A DNA stretch of 64,000 nucleotides from M3007 sp964646615 (GTDB lineage: Bacteria; Bacteroidota; Bacteroidia; Chitinophagales; Saprospiraceae): contig CAZYEV010000099.1 in NCBI GenBank assembly GCA_964646615.1, forward strand, positions 38,504 to 102,503. The letters run 5' to 3'. Shown piece by piece: positions 43,601 to 51,448 of this stretch. A model generated the notes under the pieces. It saw only the letters and a list, made by a program, of their open reading frames with translations, did no database searches and had not been told where the DNA came from. How positions within the stretch are numbered: the first letter of the stretch is position 1; every line of letters starts with the position of its first letter. The position numbers were made by a program, and so were the translations under genes.

Positions 43601-45108
43601 CTGGTAAAGCCGTCGTACTGAAGCGTTTGCGAGATTTCAGTGTTTCGGAAATACTCCCAGTTGAAGATGTTGTTGACGCTGTTAATTTGCACCGGTGTGC
43701 TCAAGTTGGGCAGCACAGCGATGTTGACCGCCCCGCCCAGGTTGGGGTCGCCTGCAATGCCGGGGCCGGAGGCAAAAAAGGCGAAAATGTCGTTGTACGG
43801 CGAGTTGGCGTATTCGGGGTATTCCTCCGAGCCAAATACGTACTCGAAGGCCAGTTCGTCGGAGGCCACAAAAACGTCGAGTTCGATGACACAGGCGTCT
43901 TCAGAGGGCAGGCCATTGCCCTGGATGACGGACAGGTAGTCTAAGTCGGGGTCTCCTGGTGCCTGGTGCGGAAAGGTGGCGCCGCTGTCGTCGTTAGGGC
44001 CGGGGATGAAATCCACCAGTCCGGTGGTCAGCACCAGGCCCTGGCGCAGGCCCAGTTCGTTATTGTCGGAGTCGAAGGCGAACGTTCCGTAGGCTCCGTA
44101 AGGGCATCGGCTGATGTCTGCTATCGTAACCACCGCGCCGGGCGCAACAATAGCGTTTGCAATATCCTGGGGCGTTACATCTTTTTCAATCGCAATCGGC
44201 TCGTAAGGCACGCAGGGCTTGTCGCTGCATTTCCACGTGCCTTTGAAGCCCTGGTACTGCTCGGCAGCGTCCGATTGGAACTGCACCGTCAGGCAGCCGC
44301 TGCTGGCCTGCACGCGGAAGCAGACGCCGCCACCGCCGTCCATGCCTGTGCCCACGTCGAGGCCGTTGATTTGCGCCAGAATAGGGCCGCTCGTGCCAGG
44401 ACCGTCATAAAACGTCAGCACATCAAAGCCGGGCGTGAACGCATCACCGGCGTCTAACTGATAGTACTCCAGGGTAAATTCGATGCAGGCCGCCGGTGCG
44501 CTGGGGCAAATAACGAAAGCGTGTTCCTCGCCCGGCCCGTAGTCGCCGTTGGGGCCGCCCGTGTCGTAGAGGGTGCCCGAACAAAGCGTAGAACCGCCCT
44601 GGTCAACGGTCAGAATAGGCGGTATTTCATTGACACACAGGTTGAACAGCCCGGCATTGGCCACAGCGCCTGCCGAAGAGACGCGGATGTAATAAAGCGC
44701 TCCCGGCGTCAGGCCCTGCACGTCGAGCAGGAGCGCCCCAGTGCCGGCTACGCAATCCAATTCGGCCAGACCATCCGGGATGCAATCGCCCCGATAGACG
44801 GCCAGCTGCGGGCTGATGATAGGGTCGGCGCCGGTAGGCGTCAACTCAATGCGGAAGTCGAGCGGCGCAGGCGGGCACACAAACGTAAACCACACATCGT
44901 TGCCACCACCCGCCGTGCTGAAACACGAAGGCTGATTGTTGCTGCCAATGTCGGAAGGCGTGGCATTCAGGTTGGAATACTCCGCAGGCAAACACACAGG
45001 TGCTGTGCCCAACGCCAACGGACTGGAACAATCGTCGTTCGACGGCGCTTGCGCCAGCCCCACCACTACCCAACCGCACAGCAAGAAGAGTAAAATGAGA
45101 TTTTTCAT
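40636..45108 (-). CDS. Giant CUB / choice-of-anchor-L / Calx-beta surface protein with type B C-terminal sorting domain
   Basis: The 1490-residue product has a signal peptide (MKNLILLFLLCGWVVVGLAQ). Modules seen in order: a beta-rich domain (about 22-160, GGGNDVWFTFVCP); a CUB-like domain (about 176-294, LCSGTLYDTGGPNGDYGPGEEH and FDVLTFYDGPGTSGP); a choice-of-anchor-L domain (about 310-548, with FEYVFGSEEYPEYANSPYND); a Calx-beta-like module (about 565-665, DEDYATNLPPTLTFQPGDS); seven or more short Ig-like repeats with C-x-G-D/x-x-V-x-L cores; and a type B T9SS C-terminal domain from IVFPNAFTPDGDGNNDTF. It is a predicted surface adhesin. No PorP/SprF gene is adjacent. The ATG at 45108 fits the promoter at 45142-45149. 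Confidence 0.92.
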   Translation of the reverse strand: MKNLILLFLLCGWVVVGLAQAPSNDDCSSPLALGTAPVCLPAEYSNLNATPSDIGSNNQPSCFSTAGGGNDVWFTFVCPPAPLDFRIELTPTGADPIISPQLAVYRGDCIPDGLAELDCVAGTGALLLDVQGLTPGALYYIRVSSAGAVANAGLFNLCVNEIPPILTVDQGGSTLCSGTLYDTGGPNGDYGPGEEHAFVICPSAPAACIEFTLEYYQLDAGDAFTPGFDVLTFYDGPGTSGPILAQINGLDVGTGMDGGGGVCFRVQASSGCLTVQFQSDAAEQYQGFKGTWKCSDKPCVPYEPIAIEKDVTPQDIANAIVAPGAVVTIADISRCPYGAYGTFAFDSDNNELGLRQGLVLTTGLVDFIPGPNDDSGATFPHQAPGDPDLDYLSVIQGNGLPSEDACVIELDVFVASDELAFEYVFGSEEYPEYANSPYNDIFAFFASGPGIAGDPNLGGAVNIAVLPNLSTPVQINSVNNIFNWEYFRNTEISQTLQYDGFTSDFLGLKKSLTARVDVVPCNTYRLKLAIADRQDPLFDSGVFISEVRAGAPELAVQLANDLDYLVEDCTTGESRIFVRLRKPKSKAATYTITLGGTAVKDEDYATNLPPTLTFQPGDSVFVFTITPLADGIQEGTETITITLSADFGCGTTVFQTLELELLDGIRVQINNGADTLFFCPGATVQLQASGAETYFWTPPAAVNNPNISNPVAMPMQDLRLRVVGALGVCLDTAEVLLKRIEAASVSILASDTSLCLRDTVSLFALTEPPGLPVNWAPKSRLSAPNQAATLAYPLTTTKYTASVQVAGCPPVTATVTLTVDTLFFPTLTANTTVCEGVPVRLAVPLAPTSTQYQWSPSTGLDDPASPAPIATPKQTTTYVLTATSPNGACVRTDSVMVQVIPSAVNILGADTLALCLGDSVVLQAQASPPGAVIRWQPAFWVSPDTGAVVVAKPTETVTVYATYFINGCLATDSVLLRVDSLPNLDIRLEPFKEVYCPGDTIYLLSKTYDPADFPGIQHRWEPFGGQLTPVENWNMVIVATQTHTFRRQTRSITGACLAQAEVLVRVDSPPVLNALVTPQAICPGQTAQIQLTVSPPSQAIEWDDPTGSLSCKNCLNPVASPPATTAYTVRTPGANCPSTLTVSVVVLPLPVLDLTPRTLCRGDTVLLNAIPTNPADTYTWTVVPPGDANSLPNPNAASPLVAPAFTTTYRVTATGQCSRQGEVTVTVNSATVNVGPDRTICPGNPVTLNANVTTSPGVTGTIVWLPGPGTGPSLTVAPSATTTYTAVYSFAPNCLASDSLTVTVLPGVTLTALSADSLPGPVICEGTLLKLRIGVVPANAQLTWFENGQPISGATADSLVRTPAGDIEPVPVSYSVIAESADGCRDTSNALTVLVRRCIVFPNAFTPDGDGNNDTFGGPVAFGDGSIEVLDLRVFSRWGEQVFASSPSQRAWDGRVNGQLAPSDVYAYYVVVRFANGEQQTFKGDITLLR

Positions 45109-45141
45109 AAAAAAACGGACAAACGGTTTTTTCCTTAGCCC

Positions 45142-45149
45142 CAAAAGTA
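45142..45149 (-). promoter_or_regulatory. Promoter -7 element of the anchor-L adhesin (TACTTTTG)
   Basis: An exact TAnnTTTG match on the minus strand lies 33 bases upstream of the adhesin ATG, predicting a leader of about 27 bases. It is identical to the -7 element of the SprB-repeat adhesin at 27244-27251. Confidence 0.5.
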
Positions 45150-45404
45150 CGAATGCAGCGCGCCAGTGAGCATCCACCCTTCTACTTTTTGCCTCATAGA
45201 CGACGGAAAGCAACGCCCCGTTGGCTCTTCAGAAATCCAATGCGGCAAGGATACGATAACGGACAAGAACGCCGCTTGCGTGGAGAAAATCCATTTTTGA
45301 AGGGGTGAAGGCGTCAGGGTAATTGCACATGGAATAGAGCATTAGCCTCAGAAATTCACTTTAGCCTGTCCATTCGGTCGTTTGGCCCATAGGTATGCTT
45401 TCTG

Positions 45405-45429
45405 AGGAAAACGGCATCCTGTTTTTCCT
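45405..45429. repeat. Inverted repeat, 7-bp arms
   Basis: AGGAAAA at 45405-45411 pairs with TTTTCCT at 45423-45429 around an 11-base loop. An alternative pairing with CATAGG just upstream is possible. Confidence 0.4.
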
Positions 45430-45496
45430 ATGTAAAGTCAGTTGACAAGTGGACGGATGCTAAGAATGCCCTGGTAGCAGCCCTCTTTATCGACGA

Positions 45497-45523
45497 GATG
45501 ATACTTTCACAGAAAGTATTATC
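45497..45523. repeat. Inverted repeat, 12-bp arms, 3-base loop
   Basis: 45497-45508 pairs with 45512-45523 with one G-U pair and a 3-base loop. This is the strongest dyad of the region and is not explained by any neighbouring gene. Confidence 0.6.
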
Positions 45524-45541
45524 TTGATGTTTAACGCAATG

Positions 45542-45574
45542 GAGACGACACCTCATTACAGAAGATGTCGCCTC
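45542..45574. repeat. Inverted repeat, 9-bp arms with one mismatch
   Basis: 45542-45550 pairs with 45566-45574 with one mismatch. A competing stem, CTCATT with AATGAG (45552-45557 with 45575-45580), overlaps it, so two alternative folds exist. Confidence 0.45.
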
Positions 45575-45911
45575 AATGAGCTATAGATGCCGGCACGGGC
45601 GGCTTAGGAAAAGACACCTTCATTCTCCTTCATCAGACAAAAACCCTTTCCCACCAACGGATAAAGGGCACCATAGGACGCCTGCCCGAAGGCATTTTGG
45701 CCCGAGTGGACACCGTGCTGGCGATTATCTTTGACCTGTAAGCCTGCTTGCACCATGTGCGGTGTACCGCCTTGCTGGCGCGTGTTTTCCTTCGCTCCTT
45801 TCCCTTTCCGCTCCCATTTTTGCCGTAACATTGCGGCGGGCAAAATGCTGCCCGGCCAATACGACAAGCGCTAACCAACCATTCACCTTACCCAACACAT
45901 CTTCCGCACCT

Positions 45912-46982
45912 ATGGCACGATTTCGTCCGGGCGTCCTGCACGGCGCCGAAGTAACCGAGTTGTTCAACGACGCATTAGAACGGGAATACGCCCTGCCGGC
46001 GGTCAACGTCGTGGGCACCAACTCCGTAAATGCCGCACTGGAGACGGCTGCGGCGGTCAAAAGCCCGATTATCATCCAGTTTTCCAACGGTGGCGGTGCT
46101 TTCTTCGCCGGCAAAGGGCTGAGCAATGAGGGCCAGCGCGCCGCCATTTTAGGCTCCATTTCGGGTGCTCAGCACATTCACACCTTAGCCGAAGCTTATG
46201 GCGTGCCGGTGGTGCTGCACACCGACCACTGCGCCCTCAACATCATTGACTGGGTAAAAGGCCTGCTCGACTTCGGCGAAAAATTCTATGAAAAAAACGG
46301 CTATCCGCTGTATAGCAGCCACATGCTCGACCTGTCGGAAGAGCCGCTGCACGAAAACATCGAAATTTGCAGCCAGTATCTGGCCCGTATGGCGCCGTTG
46401 GGCATGACGCTCGAAATCGAACTGGGCGTTACGGGCGGCGAAGAGGACGGCGTGGACAACACCGGCGTGGACTCCTCGCGCCTCTACACGCAGCCTGCCG
46501 AGGTGGCCTACGCTTACGAAACGCTGCGCAAAATCAGCCCGCGCTTCACCGTAGCCGCTGCCTTTGGCAACGTGCACGGCGTGTACAAGCCGGGCAACGT
46601 CAAACTTCAGCCCATCATCCTGAAAAATTCGCAGGACTACATCCGCCAGAAGTTTGGCCTGTCAGAAGCCAAGCCGGTGCACTTTGTCTTCCACGGCGGT
46701 TCCGGCTCCAGCCAGGAGGAAATCCGCGAAGCCATTTCGTACGGCGCCATCAAAATGAACATTGACACCGACCTGCAATGGGCCTTCTGGGATGGCGTGC
46801 GCAACTACTACCACAACAAGAAGGACTACCTGCAGGGTCAGATTGGTAACCCCGAAGGCGAGGACAAGCCCAACAAAAAGCACTACGACCCGCGCGTGTG
46901 GCTGCGCGAGGGCGAAAAGTCGTTTGTGGCGCGCCTGCGCCAGGCGTTTGAGGACCTCAACTGCATGGGGCGTAACGTCTGA
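45912..46982 (+). CDS. fba: Class II fructose-bisphosphate aldolase
   Basis: This zinc enzyme splits fructose-1,6-bisphosphate into dihydroxyacetone phosphate and glyceraldehyde-3-phosphate in glycolysis and works in reverse in gluconeogenesis. The 356-residue product has the zinc and catalytic site VLHTDHCALN (His103, Asp105, His106), the conserved LEIELGVTGGEEDGVDN loop, AAFGNVHGVYKPGN and the phosphate-binding FHGGSGSSQEEI with NIDTDLQWAF. Length matches the type IIA enzymes. The ATG at 45912 (MARFRPGVLHGAEV) is chosen because upstream in-frame residues do not resemble the family. It converges with the helical-protein gene, with only 8 bases between the stop codons. Confidence 0.96.
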   Translation: MARFRPGVLHGAEVTELFNDALEREYALPAVNVVGTNSVNAALETAAAVKSPIIIQFSNGGGAFFAGKGLSNEGQRAAILGSISGAQHIHTLAEAYGVPVVLHTDHCALNIIDWVKGLLDFGEKFYEKNGYPLYSSHMLDLSEEPLHENIEICSQYLARMAPLGMTLEIELGVTGGEEDGVDNTGVDSSRLYTQPAEVAYAYETLRKISPRFTVAAAFGNVHGVYKPGNVKLQPIILKNSQDYIRQKFGLSEAKPVHFVFHGGSGSSQEEIREAISYGAIKMNIDTDLQWAFWDGVRNYYHNKKDYLQGQIGNPEGEDKPNKKHYDPRVWLREGEKSFVARLRQAFEDLNCMGRNV

Positions 46983-46990
46983 GCAGGGCC

Positions 46991-48721
46991 TCAGGTAGGT
47001 TGACTCTTCGACGGCTGTGCAGGCAATTGGGCCAGCAACTCACGGCATTTGTCGCGCAGCCATTCGCTGTCCACTACGGGGTTGACCTCCAGGTCGTTCC
47101 ATACGCGCTCTACTTCGCGGCGCACCTGCTCAGGGGTGGCGGAGCGGAGGGCCAGCTTTTCTTTTTGGCGAAACAGCTGCACGGCGGCGTTGTAGAAGCC
47201 CAGGATGCTGGCGCGGCGCTCAGGGCGCAGGGTTTTATTTTCCTTAATGCGCTTGTGGGTTGCACGCCGCATGTTGGTGCTTTCCTCGTCGAAGAGGACG
47301 CCCAGTTCGTAGCGGATGCGCACATCGAGCGTGGCAGCCAGCGAGTACAGCGTGGGGTCGTCGGTAGCGCCGTACGCGAAGTAATGCGGCAAGTGTTTGG
47401 CGGCCTGCCGGTATTGCCCGCGGGCAAAGGCCAGCATGGCGTAGCCGATATCGGCCACCAACTGCGGCTCAGGTGTGGCCGTAATGCGCGGAGCAAACTC
47501 CCGCAAGAACGCCTCAGCCCAGTCCAGGTGCCCCAATTTGATGGCATTGAACAGAATGCCCTGGAAGTGCGAACTCTGGATGTCTTCGCTCTTGCGGCGC
47601 ATCTGCTCGAGGTCTTCCTGATGCGACAGGAAGATTTGCTCCAGGAAGCGGCGTTCGCGTGTCTGGCGGTAGCGACGCGCCCAGTACGAGCGCACCATGA
47701 CGTTGAAGTCGCGGAAGCGCTGCACCGGCACTAAACTGGCATGCTGACGCAACAGCTGGAAGAAGCGTTCGGCCAGCGCATCGGTCTTTTCCGGCTTTTT
47801 TTTCACCAGCATTTGCAGCAGGGTGAAATACAGCTCGATGCCGGGGTCTTCCTCGTGGTAGCCGTGTTTGATGAGCAATTTGACCATTTTGGCCGTCAGC
47901 GTCTGGTTCATCATCAGCCGGCGATACTCGCTGGAGTCTTCGGCGAAGGGCATGGCAATTTGTTGCAGGTGCAACAGCCGGCACATCTGGTCAAGTTTGC
48001 TCAGCAGGTAGAAGCGGTCTAAGCTCTCCGTGGCCGTCAGCAGGTTGACGAAGCCCCCTTGAGCCGACCACTCGTGCAGGCTTTCGTAAATGGCTTTTTC
48101 CTGTTCGGCCAAATATCGGAAGTAGTAAAAATCGTTGAACTCGTATTCCTCAAAGTCATCGAAGCGCTGCTGGGTATCCAGCGCTTCTTTCAACTCTTCA
48201 TAGAGGTGCCGGAAAAAGTTTTCTGCGCGCCGAACGCGCCGCTTTTTGCCGTCGGTTTTGGGTTCGGAGACGATGTCTTTGGGAAAATCCGCCGGTTTTT
48301 GTAGCAGGCGTTCGCTGTAAAAGCGCATCAGCGCCAGCTGCTGGCGCGCGAAGTTGAGCAGGGAGATGGGGTCCTGCAGGACATTTTGCTTGCGTCCGCT
48401 GCGCACGGCACGCCCGCCTCGAACGGCTGAATAACGGAAGTTGATGAATTGCTTGACGATGCGCATCAGCTGAGCCATCGTGCGCTCCAGCTCGTTTTCG
48501 GGCTGGTTGCGCGTAGGAAAAAGCGTCTGCCCGGCCACCGATTTCTCCAGTTCCGGCGCGCTGAAATGCGGATGATAGGCACGCAAGTACTCAAACAGCC
48601 GCACCGTGTCGTGGAAGCGGTTGGCCTCGTTGAAGATGGGCGAAGCCACGAATTTCTCTAAATCCTCCAGCTCGTCCGGCGTGAGCAGCTGTAAGGTGCG
48701 GACTAACGGGCTTTCGTGCAT
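46991..48721 (-). CDS. Conserved helical protein, paralogue of the product at 31924-33432
   Basis: No named domain is recognised. The 576-residue product lacks a signal peptide or membrane helix and is predicted almost wholly helical, with many aromatic and arginine residues. It shares its overall plan with the 502-residue protein at 31924-33432. The start MHESPLVRTLQLLTPDELEDLEKFVASPIFNE matches the L-x-x-L-T-x-E-x-x-x-L-x-x-F-x-x-S-P-x-x-N pattern, and the end has RRASILGFYNAAVQLFRQ followed by a W-L-x-D-K-C-R-E-L motif. It is cytoplasmic by prediction and its function is unknown. No clear promoter was found. The gene converges with fba. Confidence 0.75.
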   Translation of the reverse strand: MHESPLVRTLQLLTPDELEDLEKFVASPIFNEANRFHDTVRLFEYLRAYHPHFSAPELEKSVAGQTLFPTRNQPENELERTMAQLMRIVKQFINFRYSAVRGGRAVRSGRKQNVLQDPISLLNFARQQLALMRFYSERLLQKPADFPKDIVSEPKTDGKKRRVRRAENFFRHLYEELKEALDTQQRFDDFEEYEFNDFYYFRYLAEQEKAIYESLHEWSAQGGFVNLLTATESLDRFYLLSKLDQMCRLLHLQQIAMPFAEDSSEYRRLMMNQTLTAKMVKLLIKHGYHEEDPGIELYFTLLQMLVKKKPEKTDALAERFFQLLRQHASLVPVQRFRDFNVMVRSYWARRYRQTRERRFLEQIFLSHQEDLEQMRRKSEDIQSSHFQGILFNAIKLGHLDWAEAFLREFAPRITATPEPQLVADIGYAMLAFARGQYRQAAKHLPHYFAYGATDDPTLYSLAATLDVRIRYELGVLFDEESTNMRRATHKRIKENKTLRPERRASILGFYNAAVQLFRQKEKLALRSATPEQVRREVERVWNDLEVNPVVDSEWLRDKCRELLAQLPAQPSKSQPT

Positions 48722-49357
48722 GGCGTGTAAACCGAAGAAGGCGGGCGGCCCTCGGAGCCGCTGTGGAAGTTAAGCAATTTTTCGTGTTTGCCGGCCCAGG
48801 CGCGGCAGGGCCACCTTTGTGTCATCAAACGACCGCGAGCCTGACCTGCGGCGAAATTATCCCACCTGCAACCGATAGCCAAAGCAAGACGATTTTTTTC
48901 CAACAATTGGCTACCTCCCTTCCGAATCGGTCCTCCCAACCAACGAAAACGAGTTCTTTGATAGAGGTTCTGTTCATATGCTTTCCGGCCCCAAAAACGC
49001 CGAACGAAAGCGGCTCGCAGAAGGGAAGCTGCGACGCCCACGGGTACTGCCCAGAAAGACCAATTGATAACTACGGGCTGCACCCGACTAATGCCAACAC
49101 TCCGAACTCATCCGATGAAAACGCCGTCAGCGGGGCAGATGCGCAACGGCTCAACTGCCCCCAAAACGCCGGTGAAACTCCCGCACCTTGCTCCGCTGAC
49201 TTTTTTCCGGCCATCCCTTCACCCTCCGATTACTGACGCATGCGGCTAATGTCCTGCAAACCGACCCAGTGAGAACAGCCTCGAAAAACCAACCCCAAAA
49301 CCCAACCGAAACAAAGAGTAACCTTGGCGGGGGATTCAAACTCCATAAGTTAGGAGT

Positions 49358-49391
49358 GCCCGCTCCCTAAAAGAAGGGAGCGGGCTTTTTT
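49358..49391 (+). terminator. Strong plus-strand terminator without an obvious gene
   Basis: A perfect 11-bp GC-rich stem (49358-49368 with 49375-49385) closes a 6-base loop and is followed by six T's on the plus strand. No plus-strand gene precedes it within 700 bases, so it may end an unrecognised small RNA. Confidence 0.8.
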
Positions 49392-49397
49392 GTAACG

Positions 49398-49439
49398 GCC
49401 AAACTTGTTTGGCCCCAGCACCCGCCAAACTTGTTTGGC
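49398..49439. repeat. Two tandem copies of a 16-bp palindrome
   Basis: GCCAAACTTGTTTGGC occurs at 49398-49413 and 49424-49439, with 26 bases between the starts. Each copy is a 7-bp inverted repeat around TT. The pair lies just after the 3' end of purF and could be a REP-like element or a protein-binding site. Confidence 0.75.
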
Positions 49440-49452
49440 AAGGTCTCCTCCC

Positions 49453-51354
49453 TCAATACGCCCGCTCATCCCTATCCTCCACAAAATTGATAAAAGCCCG
49501 ATTGGCCACCCGATTTCCTCCTGGCGTCGGGTATCGCCCCGAAAAATACCAGTCACCCCGATTTTTTGGACAGGCTTTGTGAAGATCTTCCAGCGTCTGG
49601 AAAATGACCTGCACCTCTGGCGCAATGTCTTTGGGAGTTACAATTTTGGCGATACGATCAGTGACTTCCTGGTAAGTGAAGTGATTGTACAGCGGGATGA
49701 CCTCGTTCTGCACCATTTCGACGGGCAGGTTTTCGGAGGCTTTACAGCGTTGATACGTTTCCTGTATGAGGTGTGTCTGTTCAGTTTCGTGCAGCAGTTC
49801 GATGAGCGCCTGAAAGGCCACGAAGTCTTTCATTTTGCTCATGTCAATGCCGTAGCAGTCGGGATACCGGATTTGTGGCGCCGAAGACAGGATGATGATT
49901 TTGCGCGGGTTGAGCCGGGCGGCGATGTTGACGATGCTATCGCGCAGAGTGGTGCCGCGCACGATGGAGTCGTCCAAGAGCACGAGGTTATCCTGGCCAT
50001 TGCGCACCAGGCCGTAGGTAACATCATAGACGTAGCTGACCATGCTGTGGCGGCTTTTGAGGTCAGCGATGAAGGTGCGCTGCTTTTCGTCTTTGTGGAT
50101 GAGTTTCTCTACGCGCGGGCGGTGGTCGAGTACTTCTCGAAGTTTTTCCGGCGTGAGTTCTCCGCTTTCGGCCAGCAGGAGGATTTGCTCTTCTTTCCAG
50201 CGATTGAGTTCGCGATTGAGGCCCTCGGCCAGGCCCTGAAAGGCGACCTCAGCCGTATTTGGGATAAAAGAGAACAGGGTGTTGTCAATATCGAAGTTGA
50301 CGGCTTCTAAGGCCGGGCGGGCCAGGGCTTCGCCGAGCTTTTTGCGCTCCTGGTAGATTTCGCGGTCGTTGCCTCGGCTGAAGTAGATGCGTTCGAAGGA
50401 GCAGGCGCGGTGTTCGCGCGGTTCGGCGAAGGGTTGCTCGCTGACGGCGCCGCTGTGTTTGATGATGAGGGCGTGGGCGGGCTTCAGTTCGTGTACCATG
50501 TGATAGCGCACGTTGAAGACCGTCTGGATGGCGGCGCGTTCGGAGGCAGCCACCACGACCTCGTCGTCCTGATACCAGTAGGCGGGTCGGATGCCGTTGG
50601 GGTCGCGCAGCAGGAAGGCGTCGCCGTGCCCGATGAGACCGCCCAGCACGTAGCCGCCGTCGAATTTTTTGCAGGCGCGGCGCAACAGGCGGGCGATGTC
50701 TAAGTTATCGAAGATGAGCTGATTGATTTCCTGGTTGGTGTAGCCGTCGGGCTTGTACCACGTGTGGAGGCGCTGGACTTCGTCGTCTAAGAAATGGCCG
50801 ATTTTTTCCAGCACGGTTACCGTGTCGCTTTTCTCTTTTGGGTATTGTCCCAGCTCGACTAATTCTTCAAAGAGTTCGTCCACGTTGGTCATGTTGAAGT
50901 TACCGGCCAGCAAGAGGTTTCGATTGATCCAGTTGTTTTGTCGGTGGAACGGGTGCACGCGCTCGATGGTATTGTCGCCGTGGGTGCCGTAGCGGAGATG
51001 GCCCATGAGCACTTCACCCGCGTAGGGGGCATGGCTTTTGAGCCAGGCCACATTATGCAGGCGTTCGGGCGGCAGTTGCTGGATGCGTCCCCACACCATT
51101 TCAAAGAGGTCGGTCAGGTAGGTATTCGGCGTATTGCTGCGCTTTCGGCTGATGTAGCGCTCGCCGGGTTTGGGGTGCAGTTTAATGACAGCAATACCGG
51201 CGCCATCCTGGCCCCGGTTGCGCATTTTCTGCATTAGCAACTGGAGTTTTTGCAGGCCATAAAAGGCGGTGCCGTATTTCTCGACGTAAAAATCAAGCGG
51301 CTTGAGCAATCGCACTATCGCGATGCCGCACTCGTGGTGAATCAGGTCGCTCAT
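49453..51354 (-). CDS. purF: Amidophosphoribosyltransferase, long Bacteroidota form
   Basis: PurF transfers ammonia from glutamine to PRPP, the first committed step of purine synthesis. The 633-residue product has an eight-residue propeptide before the N-terminal nucleophile Cys9 (MSDLIHHECGIAIVRLL). A glutaminase domain follows with NRGQDGAGIAV, MGHLRYGTHGD and GNFNMTNVDELF, then the phosphoribosyltransferase domain with the PRPP loop LVLLDDSIVRGTT. It is about 130-160 residues longer than E. coli PurF, with extra sequence inside both domains. This is the long form I associate with Bacteroidota. The ATG at 51354 sets the short propeptide and fits the promoter at 51387-51394. Confidence 0.9.
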   Translation of the reverse strand: MSDLIHHECGIAIVRLLKPLDFYVEKYGTAFYGLQKLQLLMQKMRNRGQDGAGIAVIKLHPKPGERYISRKRSNTPNTYLTDLFEMVWGRIQQLPPERLHNVAWLKSHAPYAGEVLMGHLRYGTHGDNTIERVHPFHRQNNWINRNLLLAGNFNMTNVDELFEELVELGQYPKEKSDTVTVLEKIGHFLDDEVQRLHTWYKPDGYTNQEINQLIFDNLDIARLLRRACKKFDGGYVLGGLIGHGDAFLLRDPNGIRPAYWYQDDEVVVAASERAAIQTVFNVRYHMVHELKPAHALIIKHSGAVSEQPFAEPREHRACSFERIYFSRGNDREIYQERKKLGEALARPALEAVNFDIDNTLFSFIPNTAEVAFQGLAEGLNRELNRWKEEQILLLAESGELTPEKLREVLDHRPRVEKLIHKDEKQRTFIADLKSRHSMVSYVYDVTYGLVRNGQDNLVLLDDSIVRGTTLRDSIVNIAARLNPRKIIILSSAPQIRYPDCYGIDMSKMKDFVAFQALIELLHETEQTHLIQETYQRCKASENLPVEMVQNEVIPLYNHFTYQEVTDRIAKIVTPKDIAPEVQVIFQTLEDLHKACPKNRGDWYFSGRYPTPGGNRVANRAFINFVEDRDERAY

Positions 51355-51386
51355 CGAAAGGGTGGTCGGTTGCCAAGGCGGGCGTG

Positions 51387-51394
51387 CAAAGGTA
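51387..51394 (-). promoter_or_regulatory. Promoter -7 element of purF (TACCTTTG)
   Basis: An exact TAnnTTTG match on the minus strand lies 32 bases upstream of the purF ATG. It predicts a leader of about 26 bases, too short for a purine riboswitch. Confidence 0.5.
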
Positions 51395-51448
51395 CGACAG
51401 CGCCCGAAAGCCGACGCGGAGATACGCCCCAACACCGCATTATCCCCT

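Larger units (their letters stand above)
45150..45911. other. Long intergenic region with several inverted repeats
   Basis: About 760 bases separate the divergent adhesin and fba genes. The part between 45230 and 45590 is less GC-rich than the flanks and holds at least three dyads (45405-45429, 45497-45523, 45542-45574). I see no convincing long frame. A frame of about 87 codons on the minus strand near 45604-45867 has no family resemblance. The last 100 bases hold a weak promoter-like CATTTTTG at 45815-45822 for fba. Confidence 0.55.
48722..49452. other. Gene-poor stretch between helical protein and purF
   Basis: About 730 bases without a convincing gene. Open frames on both strands (about 126-157 codons near 48703-49236) have unnatural composition and no family resemblance. 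The stretch ends with a strong plus-strand terminator (49358-49391) that has no obvious gene before it, and with two tandem 16-bp palindromes (49398-49439). Confidence 0.55.

Noticed and set aside
45604..45867. 87-codon minus-strand frame upstream of fba
   Set aside because: It covers the fba promoter region on the opposite strand and has no recognisable features.
48763..49236. 157-codon plus-strand frame in the gap between helical protein and purF
   Set aside because: Composition is unnatural (high P, S, T, N), with no signal, domain or plausible start context. The opposite strand also has a similar frame, which suggests chance.
49328..49352. tRNA T-arm-like or tmRNA-like sequence before the orphan terminator
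   Set aside because: Only a stem with a TTCAAA-like loop is present. No cloverleaf, tag-reading frame or acceptor stem can be assembled around it.
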